This document shows positions 16,765 to 24,358 of a stretch of 64,000 bases of DNA, piece by piece. The notes beneath the pieces are model-generated. The model was not told where the DNA came from. It did no database searches and was given only the letters and a program-made list of their open reading frames with translations. This stretch comes from Rheinheimera texasensis DSM 17496 (GTDB lineage Bacteria; Pseudomonadota; Gammaproteobacteria; Enterobacterales; Alteromonadaceae). The stretch's first letter is position 1. Every line of letters begins with the position of its first letter. The translations under genes were made by a program, and so were the position numbers. Location: NCBI RefSeq assembly GCF_000711985.1, contig NZ_KL544006.1:304179-368178 (forward strand), in the 5' to 3' direction.

Positions 16765-17871
16765 ATGCGACTGTTATATGGCGTGCAGGCGACAGGTAAC
16801 GGTCACATCAGCCGGGCTCGGGCACTGCAACAGGCGCTCTCGCCTTTCGATATCCAGATTGATTTTTTATTTAGTGGCAGGCCTGCGGCACAACTTTTTG
16901 ATATGCAGCAGTTTGGCGCATTTCAATGGCGCAAAGGCCTGAGTTTTATCAGTAGTGCTGGCCGGGTGGACCATTGGCAAACTCTGCTGCACGCCGATAT
17001 CCGCCAACTCTGGCAGGACATCAGGCAATTAGAAACCCGTCGTTATGATCTGGTGTTAACCGATTTCGAACCCATTACCGCCTGGGCGGCCAGACGCCAG
17101 GGCACGCCATTGATAGCGCTCGGTCATCAGTATGCGCTGACCGCACCGACACCACTTGTAGGGATGGATCTGCTGCAGCGCAATATTCTGCGTTTTTTTG
17201 CCCCAGCCCGGCTTAAGCTGGGCCTGCACTGGCATCATTTTGATCACTTACAGCAACAAGGCCAACTGGTGCTGCCGCCGATTATCGACGTAGCACAGAG
17301 TGCCGCAGCTGACTGTAGCGACCTGCCGGTGTTGGTTTATTTGCCATTTGAAGCTGCTGCAGACGTGTTGCGATGGCTGGCGCCTTTAACACAATACCGT
17401 TTCAGACTCTATGGAGTTGGCAAGCCAACACATGACTTAGCCCACGTGGAGAGCTGTCCGGCTTCAGTCCAAGGCTTTAAACGAGATTTAATTCAGGCCA
17501 GCGCCATTATCAGTAATGCCGGTTTTGAATTGATTAGCGAAGCATTACAATTGCAAAAACGCATCTTGGTAAAGCCGCTGGCGGGCCAGCCAGAACAGGC
17601 CAGCAATGCGCTGGCGCTGCAGCAGCTTCAGCTCGCCATGGCACAGCCGGTATTAAACAGCACGCTCATCAACGAGTTTCTAAGCGACTTTGAGCCGCAG
17701 CGGAGAGTCCATTATCCGGATGTGGCGCATGCAATTGCACAGTGGTTGGTTCAGGGCGACTGGTATCAACAGCGGGTACTGACCGGATTATGGCTGCAAA
17801 CGACCTTTTATCCGGCAGCTGAGCCGCAGTCAGTCAGGCAGTCTCCTGTCGGGATACAGAAAACTGCCTAG
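16765..17871 (+). CDS. MJ1255/VC2487-type glycosyltransferase-like protein
   Basis: Protein of 368 residues with a strong ribosome site (GAAGGAG). The N-terminus LLYGVQATGNGHISRARALQQAL and the domain layout match the MJ1255/VC2487 family of predicted GT-B glycosyltransferases, distantly related to MurG. Donor and acceptor are unknown. It sits 16 bases after tdk and may be co-transcribed. It is convergent with the large minus-strand polysaccharide locus, so a role in surface glycans is possible but not shown. Confidence 0.78.
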   Translation: MRLLYGVQATGNGHISRARALQQALSPFDIQIDFLFSGRPAAQLFDMQQFGAFQWRKGLSFISSAGRVDHWQTLLHADIRQLWQDIRQLETRRYDLVLTDFEPITAWAARRQGTPLIALGHQYALTAPTPLVGMDLLQRNILRFFAPARLKLGLHWHHFDHLQQQGQLVLPPIIDVAQSAAADCSDLPVLVYLPFEAAADVLRWLAPLTQYRFRLYGVGKPTHDLAHVESCPASVQGFKRDLIQASAIISNAGFELISEALQLQKRILVKPLAGQPEQASNALALQQLQLAMAQPVLNSTLINEFLSDFEPQRRVHYPDVAHAIAQWLVQGDWYQQRVLTGLWLQTTFYPAAEPQSVRQSPVGIQKTA

Positions 17872-17921
17872 CCAGCACAATGATATCGTGACCAGAACTC
17901 TGAAATGCTGCACAGGCTGAC

Positions 17922-19880
17922 TCAGCTAATGCGGGCGATTGCCACAGGTAACTCATTGAGCTCCGGCACTTTTTGCGCAATTTTTTCCAGCGGTGACTGG
18001 CTTTGTTGCAAATCAACCAAATCACAAACGGCACTGCTATGACTAAAGCCGGTCGGTGCTTCAGTGATAAGCTGAACAATGCGCTCCACAGCGAAATGGT
18101 CACAATGATGTTCCAGCTGGCGCAACAGTTCGGCCATATCTTTCCAATTTAATGAAACTTCATTCGCAGCCATAATGCGCGGGTGCGCGGTCTGCCGCAC
18201 ATTTTCGCCGATCAGCAATTCTTCATACAGCTTTTCACCGGGACGCAAGCCAGAGAAACAAATTTCAATGTCACCATCCGGATGCTGGCTGTCTTTGATT
18301 TCCAGTCCCATCAGATGCACCATGCGCCGCGCCAAATCAGCAATACGCACAGGTTCGCCCATATCAAGCACAAACACGTCGCCACCTTTACCCATGGCGC
18401 CGGCCTGGATCACCAGCTGTGCTGCTTCAGGGATAGTCATGAAATAACGGATAATTTCCGGATGAGTCACAGTGATAGGCCCACCGTTACGGATTTGCTC
18501 CCGAAATAACGGTACTACAGAGCCGGAAGACCCAAGTACGTTACCAAAACGCACCATACAAAAACGAGTGCGGTTCTGGCGAATGGCAAGGCCCTGTAAC
18601 ACCAGCTCAGCCAGCCGTTTAGATGCGCCCATAATGTTGGTCGGCCGCACCGCTTTATCGGTCGAAATCAGTACAAAGGTTTCCACACCAGCGGCCACTG
18701 CGGCTTCTGCCGCCCGCCAGGTGCCAAATACGTTATTGATGACACCTTCTACGACATTGTATTCAACCAAAGGCACATGCTTATATGCAGCAGCGTGATA
18801 GACCGTTTGCACGCCGAACTTTTCCATCACTGCCTGCACCCGGGCTTGTTTTTGTACATTGCCTAAAATCGGCTGCAGCAATACTTCCAGTTGCTCGTCT
18901 TTAATCAGAGCCCGTAGTTCCTGCTCAATGCTGTAAAGGCCGAACTCCGATAATTCAAATAACACCAGTACCTTGGGTTCATACTGCACGATTTGGCGGC
19001 ATAACTCAGAACCGATAGAACCACCGGCCCCAGTCACCATCACTACTTTATCTTTGATATTGGCGTGCATCAGCTTCAGTTTAGGAGCGACCGGATCACG
19101 ACCTAATAAATCTTCGATTTTGACGTCCTGTAGTTCATCAATACGCATAGAGCCGTCAACGATATCGCTCATGCCTGGGACCGTTTGTACTGGAATTGGC
19201 ATAGTACCAAGACTTTCCAGTACTTCGCGCCGCCGTGCCCGGCTGGCGGAAGGTAAGGCTAATAAAATCCGGCTGATATTTTTCGATTTGATAATGGCAG
19301 CGATTTGGCTGGGGCTACCAACATGGATACCCAGAATAGTCGAACGCTGTAGGGTTAAATCATCATCGACGAAGGCAACCGGGTGGAATTGCTCACCATT
19401 TAACAGCGCCTGTGCCAGTTGCCGGCCGGAAGAACCAGCACCATATATCAGCACGCGCTCTTTGTGACCATTATGACGCTGAAACAACATCATTCTGGCT
19501 GCCAGACGTAAACCACCGCTGGTGACCAGCGCCATGATGGCGTAAACGAAAATCAGATTGCCTTTGTCAGAAATACCCGCAAGTTGAAATAACATAGCCA
19601 ATAACATTGCATTACTGATGATGCCAGCCAACACTGCACCTAAAGCGTGTTGACCGATATAGCGGATAACTGCCCGGTACAAACCAAGCTTGGTAAAGGC
19701 AATAATCGTAATTGGTACAGAAAGCAGGAATAAACCAGCAGCCTGGGCCAAACTGGCCTGGGGGTCAGTTTGTGTTACCCAGATTGCAACTAACATCGAG
19801 AAACTCAGGAAAACAACATCTGACAGCACTGAAATAAGACGTTTAATGTACCTGGGTAATGATAATAACCATTCCAACAT
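17922..19880 (-). CDS. CapD/WbpM-type membrane UDP-sugar 4,6-dehydratase
   Basis: Protein of 652 residues from ATG 19880, which has AAAGGAG at ideal spacing; the frame extends upstream to 19955 without a site. Four N-terminal membrane helices (about 12-110) are followed by a CoA-binding-like Rossmann domain and a C-terminal SDR domain with GAGGSIGSELCRQI, HAAAYKHVP and STDKAVRPTN. WbpM/PglF/CapD enzymes convert UDP-GlcNAc to UDP-4-keto-6-deoxy-GlcNAc, the branch point to QuiNAc, FucNAc and bacillosamine. It is the last gene of the minus-strand surface locus. A WbpV-like reductase and a DegT aminotransferase elsewhere in the locus could use its product. Confidence 0.9.
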   Translation of the reverse strand: MLEWLLSLPRYIKRLISVLSDVVFLSFSMLVAIWVTQTDPQASLAQAAGLFLLSVPITIIAFTKLGLYRAVIRYIGQHALGAVLAGIISNAMLLAMLFQLAGISDKGNLIFVYAIMALVTSGGLRLAARMMLFQRHNGHKERVLIYGAGSSGRQLAQALLNGEQFHPVAFVDDDLTLQRSTILGIHVGSPSQIAAIIKSKNISRILLALPSASRARRREVLESLGTMPIPVQTVPGMSDIVDGSMRIDELQDVKIEDLLGRDPVAPKLKLMHANIKDKVVMVTGAGGSIGSELCRQIVQYEPKVLVLFELSEFGLYSIEQELRALIKDEQLEVLLQPILGNVQKQARVQAVMEKFGVQTVYHAAAYKHVPLVEYNVVEGVINNVFGTWRAAEAAVAAGVETFVLISTDKAVRPTNIMGASKRLAELVLQGLAIRQNRTRFCMVRFGNVLGSSGSVVPLFREQIRNGGPITVTHPEIIRYFMTIPEAAQLVIQAGAMGKGGDVFVLDMGEPVRIADLARRMVHLMGLEIKDSQHPDGDIEICFSGLRPGEKLYEELLIGENVRQTAHPRIMAANEVSLNWKDMAELLRQLEHHCDHFAVERIVQLITEAPTGFSHSSAVCDLVDLQQSQSPLEKIAQKVPELNELPVAIARIS

Positions 19881-19984
19881 TAATTTAACTCCTTTCTTAT
19901 TGTCATCCCCAAACCTGCCAGCTACGAATTCAGCGCGTATTATAGCGGAAAGCAAAGGCTAAATTCTATGAAGCCGTCGAATCT

Positions 19985-21157
19985 CTATCCTGCATCTTTG
20001 AGCTGAATAACACCTGAATCAATAGCTTCAGCGACTGTCTGCTGTATTGTCTGCCAAAGCTGCTCTGACTGGGACCGCCAGTAATCAGCTCGTTCGAATA
20101 ACAATTTTTGATTTTCAGTGTCACAAGCTTTTGAGATTAAATGAAATATCTGTTCAGCTCCATCGCTTGGACTGAGCAACATTCCCGATTGATGATATTC
20201 CGCAAATAGCATCTCATATTTGTGACTCCAGCTAGTACCGATACAGGGAACGCCTGACGATAATGCGCTGACACAGCCGTGGAATCTCGAACTGATGACA
20301 ATCTGTGCTCTGCTGATCCAACCTTTTACAACAGCTGGTAGTGCCGGCGCCACCACATGAATGTCCGGGAAACGCAGCTTTAACTGTTCGCAGATCACCC
20401 GGTCCGCAGGACCCTCATGATTAAGCACGACCGGCAAAAGACCAGCTTTCTCGACGGCAAGTATTGCATCTGTCAGCACCGGCAAATAACGGTCATGCCA
20501 GCTTTTGTGATTATTCTGTCGACCGGTCATCGCCGAGTTGGGAATAATAAGCGCATAATTTTCTGGAAGATTTTGCGGGACATCAGCCTTAACTAAATTC
20601 GTAAAATCGGCGAACTGTTGAATAGTTGCACTTTGACTGCATTGCTGCAAAAAATTCAGGCTCGCATCGTCACGGGGACATACCAGCAACGCTTCCGGCA
20701 ATGCTGTCGTTAGTGCCTGCTGATCATCCTTTCGGGTAAATGGGCCCATCGCCTGCGGCAGGAAAATGTAACCTGATTGATGGCGTTTTAATCGCAGGAC
20801 CTCTGCACAAACTGAGCGCACGGCCCGCCCGCCCCACTGGTCGCCATAAGCAAAACCAGATGCATCCAACACCAAATCAACATCAGACTCAAATACAAAG
20901 CCAAAATTATGTTTCAGGAACGTTTTCAGTCGTTTCGGTAGCCACCAGGCAAGTTGATGAAAATGTAATCCTTTAAATTGCAACGGAATTTTTTGGTACA
21001 CACCTAACTTACTGCGCAGAATATATGGTGAATTTGGACTGGGCGCGAGTGCAACAGATGCAGTAGGCCACAACTTTGCGATTTGCTCCAGGCAGGCCTG
21101 AAGCATCAAATAAGCACCTTTGTTATTAAACTGTACACCACGAATTTCGATTAACAT
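19985..21157 (-). CDS. Polysaccharide pyruvyl transferase family protein
   Basis: Protein of 390 residues from ATG 21157 (MLIEIRGVQFNNKGAYLML); the frame upstream of it overlaps the previous gene. The N-terminal motif, QAMGPF in the middle and SRFHGCVSALSSGVPCIGTSWSHKY near the C-terminus are typical of PF04230, GT-B-fold enzymes that transfer pyruvate ketals onto sugars. Pyruvyl groups add negative charge and can serve as ligands for S-layer proteins in Gram-positives. The gene follows the nitroreductase-like gene by four bases, so the two are probably co-translated. Acceptor unknown. Confidence 0.82.
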   Translation of the reverse strand: MLIEIRGVQFNNKGAYLMLQACLEQIAKLWPTASVALAPSPNSPYILRSKLGVYQKIPLQFKGLHFHQLAWWLPKRLKTFLKHNFGFVFESDVDLVLDASGFAYGDQWGGRAVRSVCAEVLRLKRHQSGYIFLPQAMGPFTRKDDQQALTTALPEALLVCPRDDASLNFLQQCSQSATIQQFADFTNLVKADVPQNLPENYALIIPNSAMTGRQNNHKSWHDRYLPVLTDAILAVEKAGLLPVVLNHEGPADRVICEQLKLRFPDIHVVAPALPAVVKGWISRAQIVISSRFHGCVSALSSGVPCIGTSWSHKYEMLFAEYHQSGMLLSPSDGAEQIFHLISKACDTENQKLLFERADYWRSQSEQLWQTIQQTVAEAIDSGVIQLKDAG

Positions 21158-21161
21158 CAAT

Positions 21162-22307
21162 TCAGCCCTGTTGCGAAGTTTTGTAGCTTTTTGATAAATC
21201 CAACGCCGACTTTTTCTGAGAAAATGGAATCCCCCCCTGCGGGTCCGCATAGCCACAGGCAATCAACATGATCGGACGCTCCCATGCCGGCAATTGCAGA
21301 AAATCACTCAGTTGTCGTTCCCTGCTTTCGATATCGGGCCAGTTAATCGGGCAGCTTGCGAGCCCGAGCGTATCTAACGCCAGCATCAGCTGCATACTGG
21401 CCAAAGCCCCGTCGATATAAATAACATGACGGTCGCGCTCCGCCGGATAGGCAGACAAATCACCTGTCACGACTAACAAATAGGGGATTTGATGTGAAAA
21501 ACCGCTGGTGCCCATGGCAAAAGCTGCAGCTTTAACCGCATCTGCACCAGATAGCCGATGAAATTTATACGGCTGACGATTGCAGGCTGATGGCGCCAGC
21601 GAGGCTGCGTCAATGGCCGCAGTGATCAATTGTTCCGGCACCTCTTGTTGCAGATAAAAGCGTACAGAGCGGCGGCGTCGAAACAACACCAGCAATTCTT
21701 CATAGGTTACTGCCTGAGCGGGTAACTGCTGATAGCTATACGGTACTGACGGTGTTGACTGCGGGTCCATCAGTAAATGTTCCAATGACGGCAACATTTG
21801 CTGAAACTGTTTAAACGCTAAAGATATCGCTGGCGTTAACGCTACGACACTGAAATATTCGCTGATGACATCAAATGCCCAACGCAATTCTTTTTGTTCT
21901 AATCCGGCGTAACAGTTCGAGAGTTGTACGACAGTTTCAATAATATAATCTTCGGCAAATACGTTTTTACGTGGCTGCATAATCAGGCCCTTTTCCAGCC
22001 GGTGGATATTTCGCCGGATCAATGCGCTGCTTTTAAGCTGCTTTGAAAGTCCACGCTGGTAAGCAATCCGTCCCTGCAATACAGAATAATGCTCACGCCG
22101 GAACTGGCTGGAAAACAGCAGATAGTATACTGAGCATAAAAAAGGAGAAGCGCCGAACACAAAGGCAAAGCGTTGCTGTGAAGACTCGATAAGCTGCTTG
22201 ATCTGCTGCTTTTGCCTGACGGAAAAAAATGATTTCAGGCGGTGCATCATGGTATTTGCCATCTCCATCCTAACTAAATTGTACAGGCGAAAAATTGTCC
22301 AGAGCAT
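21162..22307 (-). CDS. Nitroreductase family protein with long N-terminal extension
   Basis: Protein of 381 residues. The FMN-binding nitroreductase core begins only at about residue 205 (LFRRRRSVRFYLQ, then APSACNRQPYKFH). The preceding 200 residues form an extra helical domain with a conserved-looking RRNIHRLEKGL block. Typical nitroreductases have about 200 residues in all, so this is a two-part protein. Start choice is uncertain: ATG 22307 has AGGGA close by, while ATG 22262 has AGGATGGAG. The tight link to a polysaccharide pyruvyl transferase suggests a redox step in glycan modification, but the reaction is unknown. Confidence 0.75.
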   Translation of the reverse strand: MLWTIFRLYNLVRMEMANTMMHRLKSFFSVRQKQQIKQLIESSQQRFAFVFGASPFLCSVYYLLFSSQFRREHYSVLQGRIAYQRGLSKQLKSSALIRRNIHRLEKGLIMQPRKNVFAEDYIIETVVQLSNCYAGLEQKELRWAFDVISEYFSVVALTPAISLAFKQFQQMLPSLEHLLMDPQSTPSVPYSYQQLPAQAVTYEELLVLFRRRRSVRFYLQQEVPEQLITAAIDAASLAPSACNRQPYKFHRLSGADAVKAAAFAMGTSGFSHQIPYLLVVTGDLSAYPAERDRHVIYIDGALASMQLMLALDTLGLASCPINWPDIESRERQLSDFLQLPAWERPIMLIACGYADPQGGIPFSQKKSALDLSKSYKTSQQG

Positions 22308-22350
22308 TTATCCCTGCATAAAAAGATTTGCAGGAATTGCTGGCGTGCCC

Positions 22351-22379
22351 ACTTTAGCCGAAGGGTATATCCAGTGCAA
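22351..22379 (-). promoter_or_regulatory. Candidate promoter for the nitroreductase-pyruvyl transferase-CapD unit
   Basis: On the minus strand TTGCAC (22374-22379) and TAAAGT (22351-22356) are separated by 17 bp, about 45 bp upstream of the start at 22307. The upstream terminators at 22426-22451 and 22643-22672 make an independent promoter here necessary. Confidence 0.45.
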
Positions 22380-22425
22380 AACAATATTCCAGCAGACTTA
22401 ACGACATGCGATTTAAATTCAACTC

Positions 22426-22452
22426 AAAAAAAAAGCCCAAGCAAGTTGGGCT
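22426..22452 (-). terminator. Intrinsic terminator (second terminator after the S-layer-like gene)
   Basis: A seven-bp stem, AGCCCAA/TTGGGCT, with a five-base loop and nine T residues on the minus strand. It ends the candidate sRNA and insulates the nitroreductase unit. Confidence 0.85.
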
Positions 22453-22498
22453 TAACATGTTTCATTTCATTGAAATTTAGAAATCTTGTACTGGAGCT
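22426..22498 (-). ncRNA. Candidate small RNA with its own promoter and terminator
   Basis: On the minus strand an extended -10 element, TGGTATAAT (TATAAT at 22504-22509), is followed about 73 bases later by an intrinsic terminator: AGCCCAA-CTTGC-TTGGGCT and nine T residues (22426-22452). No start codon with a ribosome site is evident between them. The -35 region is poor, as is usual for extended -10 promoters. The unit lies between the S-layer-like gene's terminator and the nitroreductase gene. It could be a free sRNA or only a back-up terminator for read-through. The rest of the 22308-22685 gap holds nothing else I can identify. Confidence 0.4.
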
Positions 22499-22642
22499 TA
22501 GAGATTATACCAAGATAATCTACAAAAAGCGCGCACTATATGATGTCTGTCAATTCCATTTGGGCTTAATTTTCAGACCTTTCCTCGACTTTCAATATAT
22601 AAAGCCAGAGTGAAAGTGTATAGCAACCGCTTCTATCTTAAG

Positions 22643-22672
22643 AAAAAAAAAGCGAGCTAAGCTCGCTTTTTT
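22643..22672. terminator. Strong bidirectional terminator after the S-layer-like gene
   Basis: AGCGAGC-TTA-GCTCGCT on the minus strand, preceded by A residues and followed by eight T residues, 14 bases after the stop of the S-layer-like gene. An efficient terminator fits a highly expressed monocistronic transcript. Confidence 0.92.
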
Positions 22673-22685
22673 AATCAACCGCTAA

Positions 22686-24199
22686 TTATTGACGGCTAGT
22701 AGTAGTGTTGCTGTCGTTGATGACTAAGCCACGGTCTGTACCACCAACGTTGAAAGCAGAGAATACTTCCATTTCGTCTTGTGGAATTTCAGCGATAACT
22801 TTGATAGTTACTTTCTCGCTGTCTACTTTACCGGCTACCAGATCCTGGATCTGTTTAGTCAGGAAAGAGATACCGTTAGGGATAGTGTTGCCAGTCAGTT
22901 GTACGTTAGATACAACTTTCTCGCCATCTTGTGCCCAAACGTCAACGAAGATACGGCCTTCTGAAGTGCCTTTGTTAGTCAGGTAGATAACCTGATTTAC
23001 GTTAGCAGCAAATGGCATGTATGGGATAGTTGCAGTAGCTGCGTTCAGTTTCCAGTCGAACAAAGTTGAACTTTCAACCAGGTTGAATGCTTTAGTTGCA
23101 CCGTAGTTTGCAGCAGCAGTCAGAGCACCAGCTTGTACAGTGATTGGGTATACAGCTTCTTCGATTTCAACATCGCCTAACACAGTAGCAGTGATATCTT
23201 CTGTACCAGCAGTTACTAAATCAGACAGAGTGTCAGTAGCTGTCCACTCGTTATCGTCTTCGTCGTATGTGTAAGCACCAGCTGTTGCTGCAGCGATTTC
23301 ATCGATAGCGTCTTGAGTGCCAGCGATAGTGTAGTTCACAGCACCAGTTAAACGCAGGCCTTTGTTTGAAGTTGCCCAGTTTGTAGCTGTTTGTAGCTGT
23401 TTGTAGCTGTTTGTTCAATTTCAACTGAAGCGTCAGACTCGTCATCACCAGTTGCGTCGGTGAAGAAAGTACGGTCTTGGTCAACGTCGATTTTGTCAGT
23501 GTTTTTAGTTACTGTTACAGAGAACTGGTTGATTACTGCAGCAACAGTTTCAGCTGCAGCAACTGGTGCGTTTAACAGCTGAGCATTGTCATCACGAACT
23601 TCTGGCACAGCAACTGTCAGGCTAGTTGCGCCTTCAGCCAGAATGAAAGTTGGCTGAACTAAGTTAGCAACAGCTGCTACGTTACCATCATCAGAGGCAT
23701 CGCCAATAACCAGAACGTCATCAGCATCTACTTGAACGATGCCATCATCTAACTGGAACTTGACAGATGTGTAGTTACCATCAGCGTCAGCAACGAAGTC
23801 TGTTACTGTACCAACGACTTCGAAGTTACCAGCGTTTTCACGTAACAGAGCTAAAGCAGTGTTAGCTTCAATCGCGCCGCCAGTAAGTTTGAAAACCAGA
23901 GTGCTTTTTGCTTTCAGGTCAACTGGTGAAGAATACTGCAGAACACGAACACCGTACTGACCAGCTACAGCGCCACCAGCTAAAGTGCGGTTAACCAGCG
24001 CTTCATCTTCATCTACTGAGTTATCGATCAGTTCTTTAGAAACGATTACAGCACGAGTCAGAGCGCCCACTGTTGTAGTGTCAGCATCGTGAGTAAACAG
24101 AGAGGCAGTACCGTTAGCAACATCTACTGTACCAGCAGTAGCAGCAAAAGCGCTGAATACCGTGGCAGCGATTACTGATTTAGTAAAAACGTTTTTCAT
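22686..24199 (-). CDS. S-layer-like secreted protein, reading frame broken inside a 10-bp tandem repeat
   Basis: From ATG 24199 (GGAGA ribosome site) the product begins with a signal peptide, MKNVFTKSVIAATVFSAFAATAG. It is acidic, rich in Ala/Val/Thr/Asp and free of cysteine, the usual composition of S-layer proteins. An in-frame ATG at 24232 is less likely. As sequenced, translation stops at 23348 after 283 residues, because three 10-bp repeat copies shift the frame. The remaining 220-odd residues, ending GLVINDSNTTTSRQ, stay open in the other frame to 22686. With one or four repeat copies the protein is continuous (497 or 507 residues). A strong promoter, a structured leader and a terminator surround it, and a T2SS-like cluster lies directly upstream. 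Size and setting recall Slr4, the S-layer protein of Pseudoalteromonas tunicata, but homology is unverified. Confidence 0.7.
23379..23414. repeat. 10-bp tandem repeat (3.6 copies) at the frameshift of the S-layer-like gene
   Basis: On the plus strand the unit TTGTAGCTGT occurs three times in full (23381-23410), with partial copies at both ends. On the coding strand the unit is ACAGCTACAA. Ten is not a multiple of three, so gain or loss of a unit changes the reading frame. Exactly one, four or seven full copies join the two halves of the gene in frame; two or three do not. The frame through four copies contains no stop codon. Confidence 0.95.
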
Positions 24200-24210
24200 C
24201 AAGATTTCTC

Positions 24211-24226
24211 CAATTTCATGAAATTG
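24211..24226. promoter_or_regulatory. Perfect palindrome next to the ribosome site of the S-layer-like gene
   Basis: CAATTTCATGAAATTG is a perfect 16-bp palindrome that touches the GGAGA ribosome site (24207-24211) in the leader. As RNA it can form an eight-bp stem or a dimer contact. It could control ribosome access or stabilise the message. Confidence 0.5.
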
Positions 24227-24248
24227 AAACACATCGGCATCTTGCCTT

Positions 24249-24272
24249 AGTTTCTTCTTTTAATGAGAAACT
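24249..24272 (-). promoter_or_regulatory. Stem-loop in the 5' leader of the S-layer-like gene
   Basis: On the transcript AGTTTCT pairs with AGAAACT around a ten-base loop, roughly 20-40 nucleotides after the predicted transcription start. 5' hairpins are a known way to prolong mRNA half-life; that role here is inference. Confidence 0.4.
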
Positions 24273-24296
24273 GGCCCAAACCAATTTCCTTTCCAC

Positions 24297-24324
24297 ATTT
24301 TATGGCCGACAACAAATTTGTCAA
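24297..24324 (-). promoter_or_regulatory. Strong sigma-70 promoter of the S-layer-like gene
   Basis: On the minus strand a perfect -35 TTGACA (24319-24324) and a -10 TAAAAT (24297-24302) are 16 bp apart. The predicted start near 24290 gives a leader of about 90 nucleotides. This is the best promoter match found in the window, and it separates the gene from gspD transcription. Confidence 0.75.
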
Positions 24325-24358
24325 CGCATAAATTTGTCTGTTGCTTAGCTAAGTTACA

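Noticed and set aside
22686-23339. Treating the downstream half of the S-layer-like gene as an independent gene starting at GTG 23339
   Set aside because: No ribosome site precedes it, the frame stays open upstream into the repeat, and the composition continues that of the upstream half. One unit of repeat joins them in frame.
23379-23414. CRISPR-like repeats
   Set aside because: The units are 10 bp, directly abutting without spacers, and lie in a coding region.
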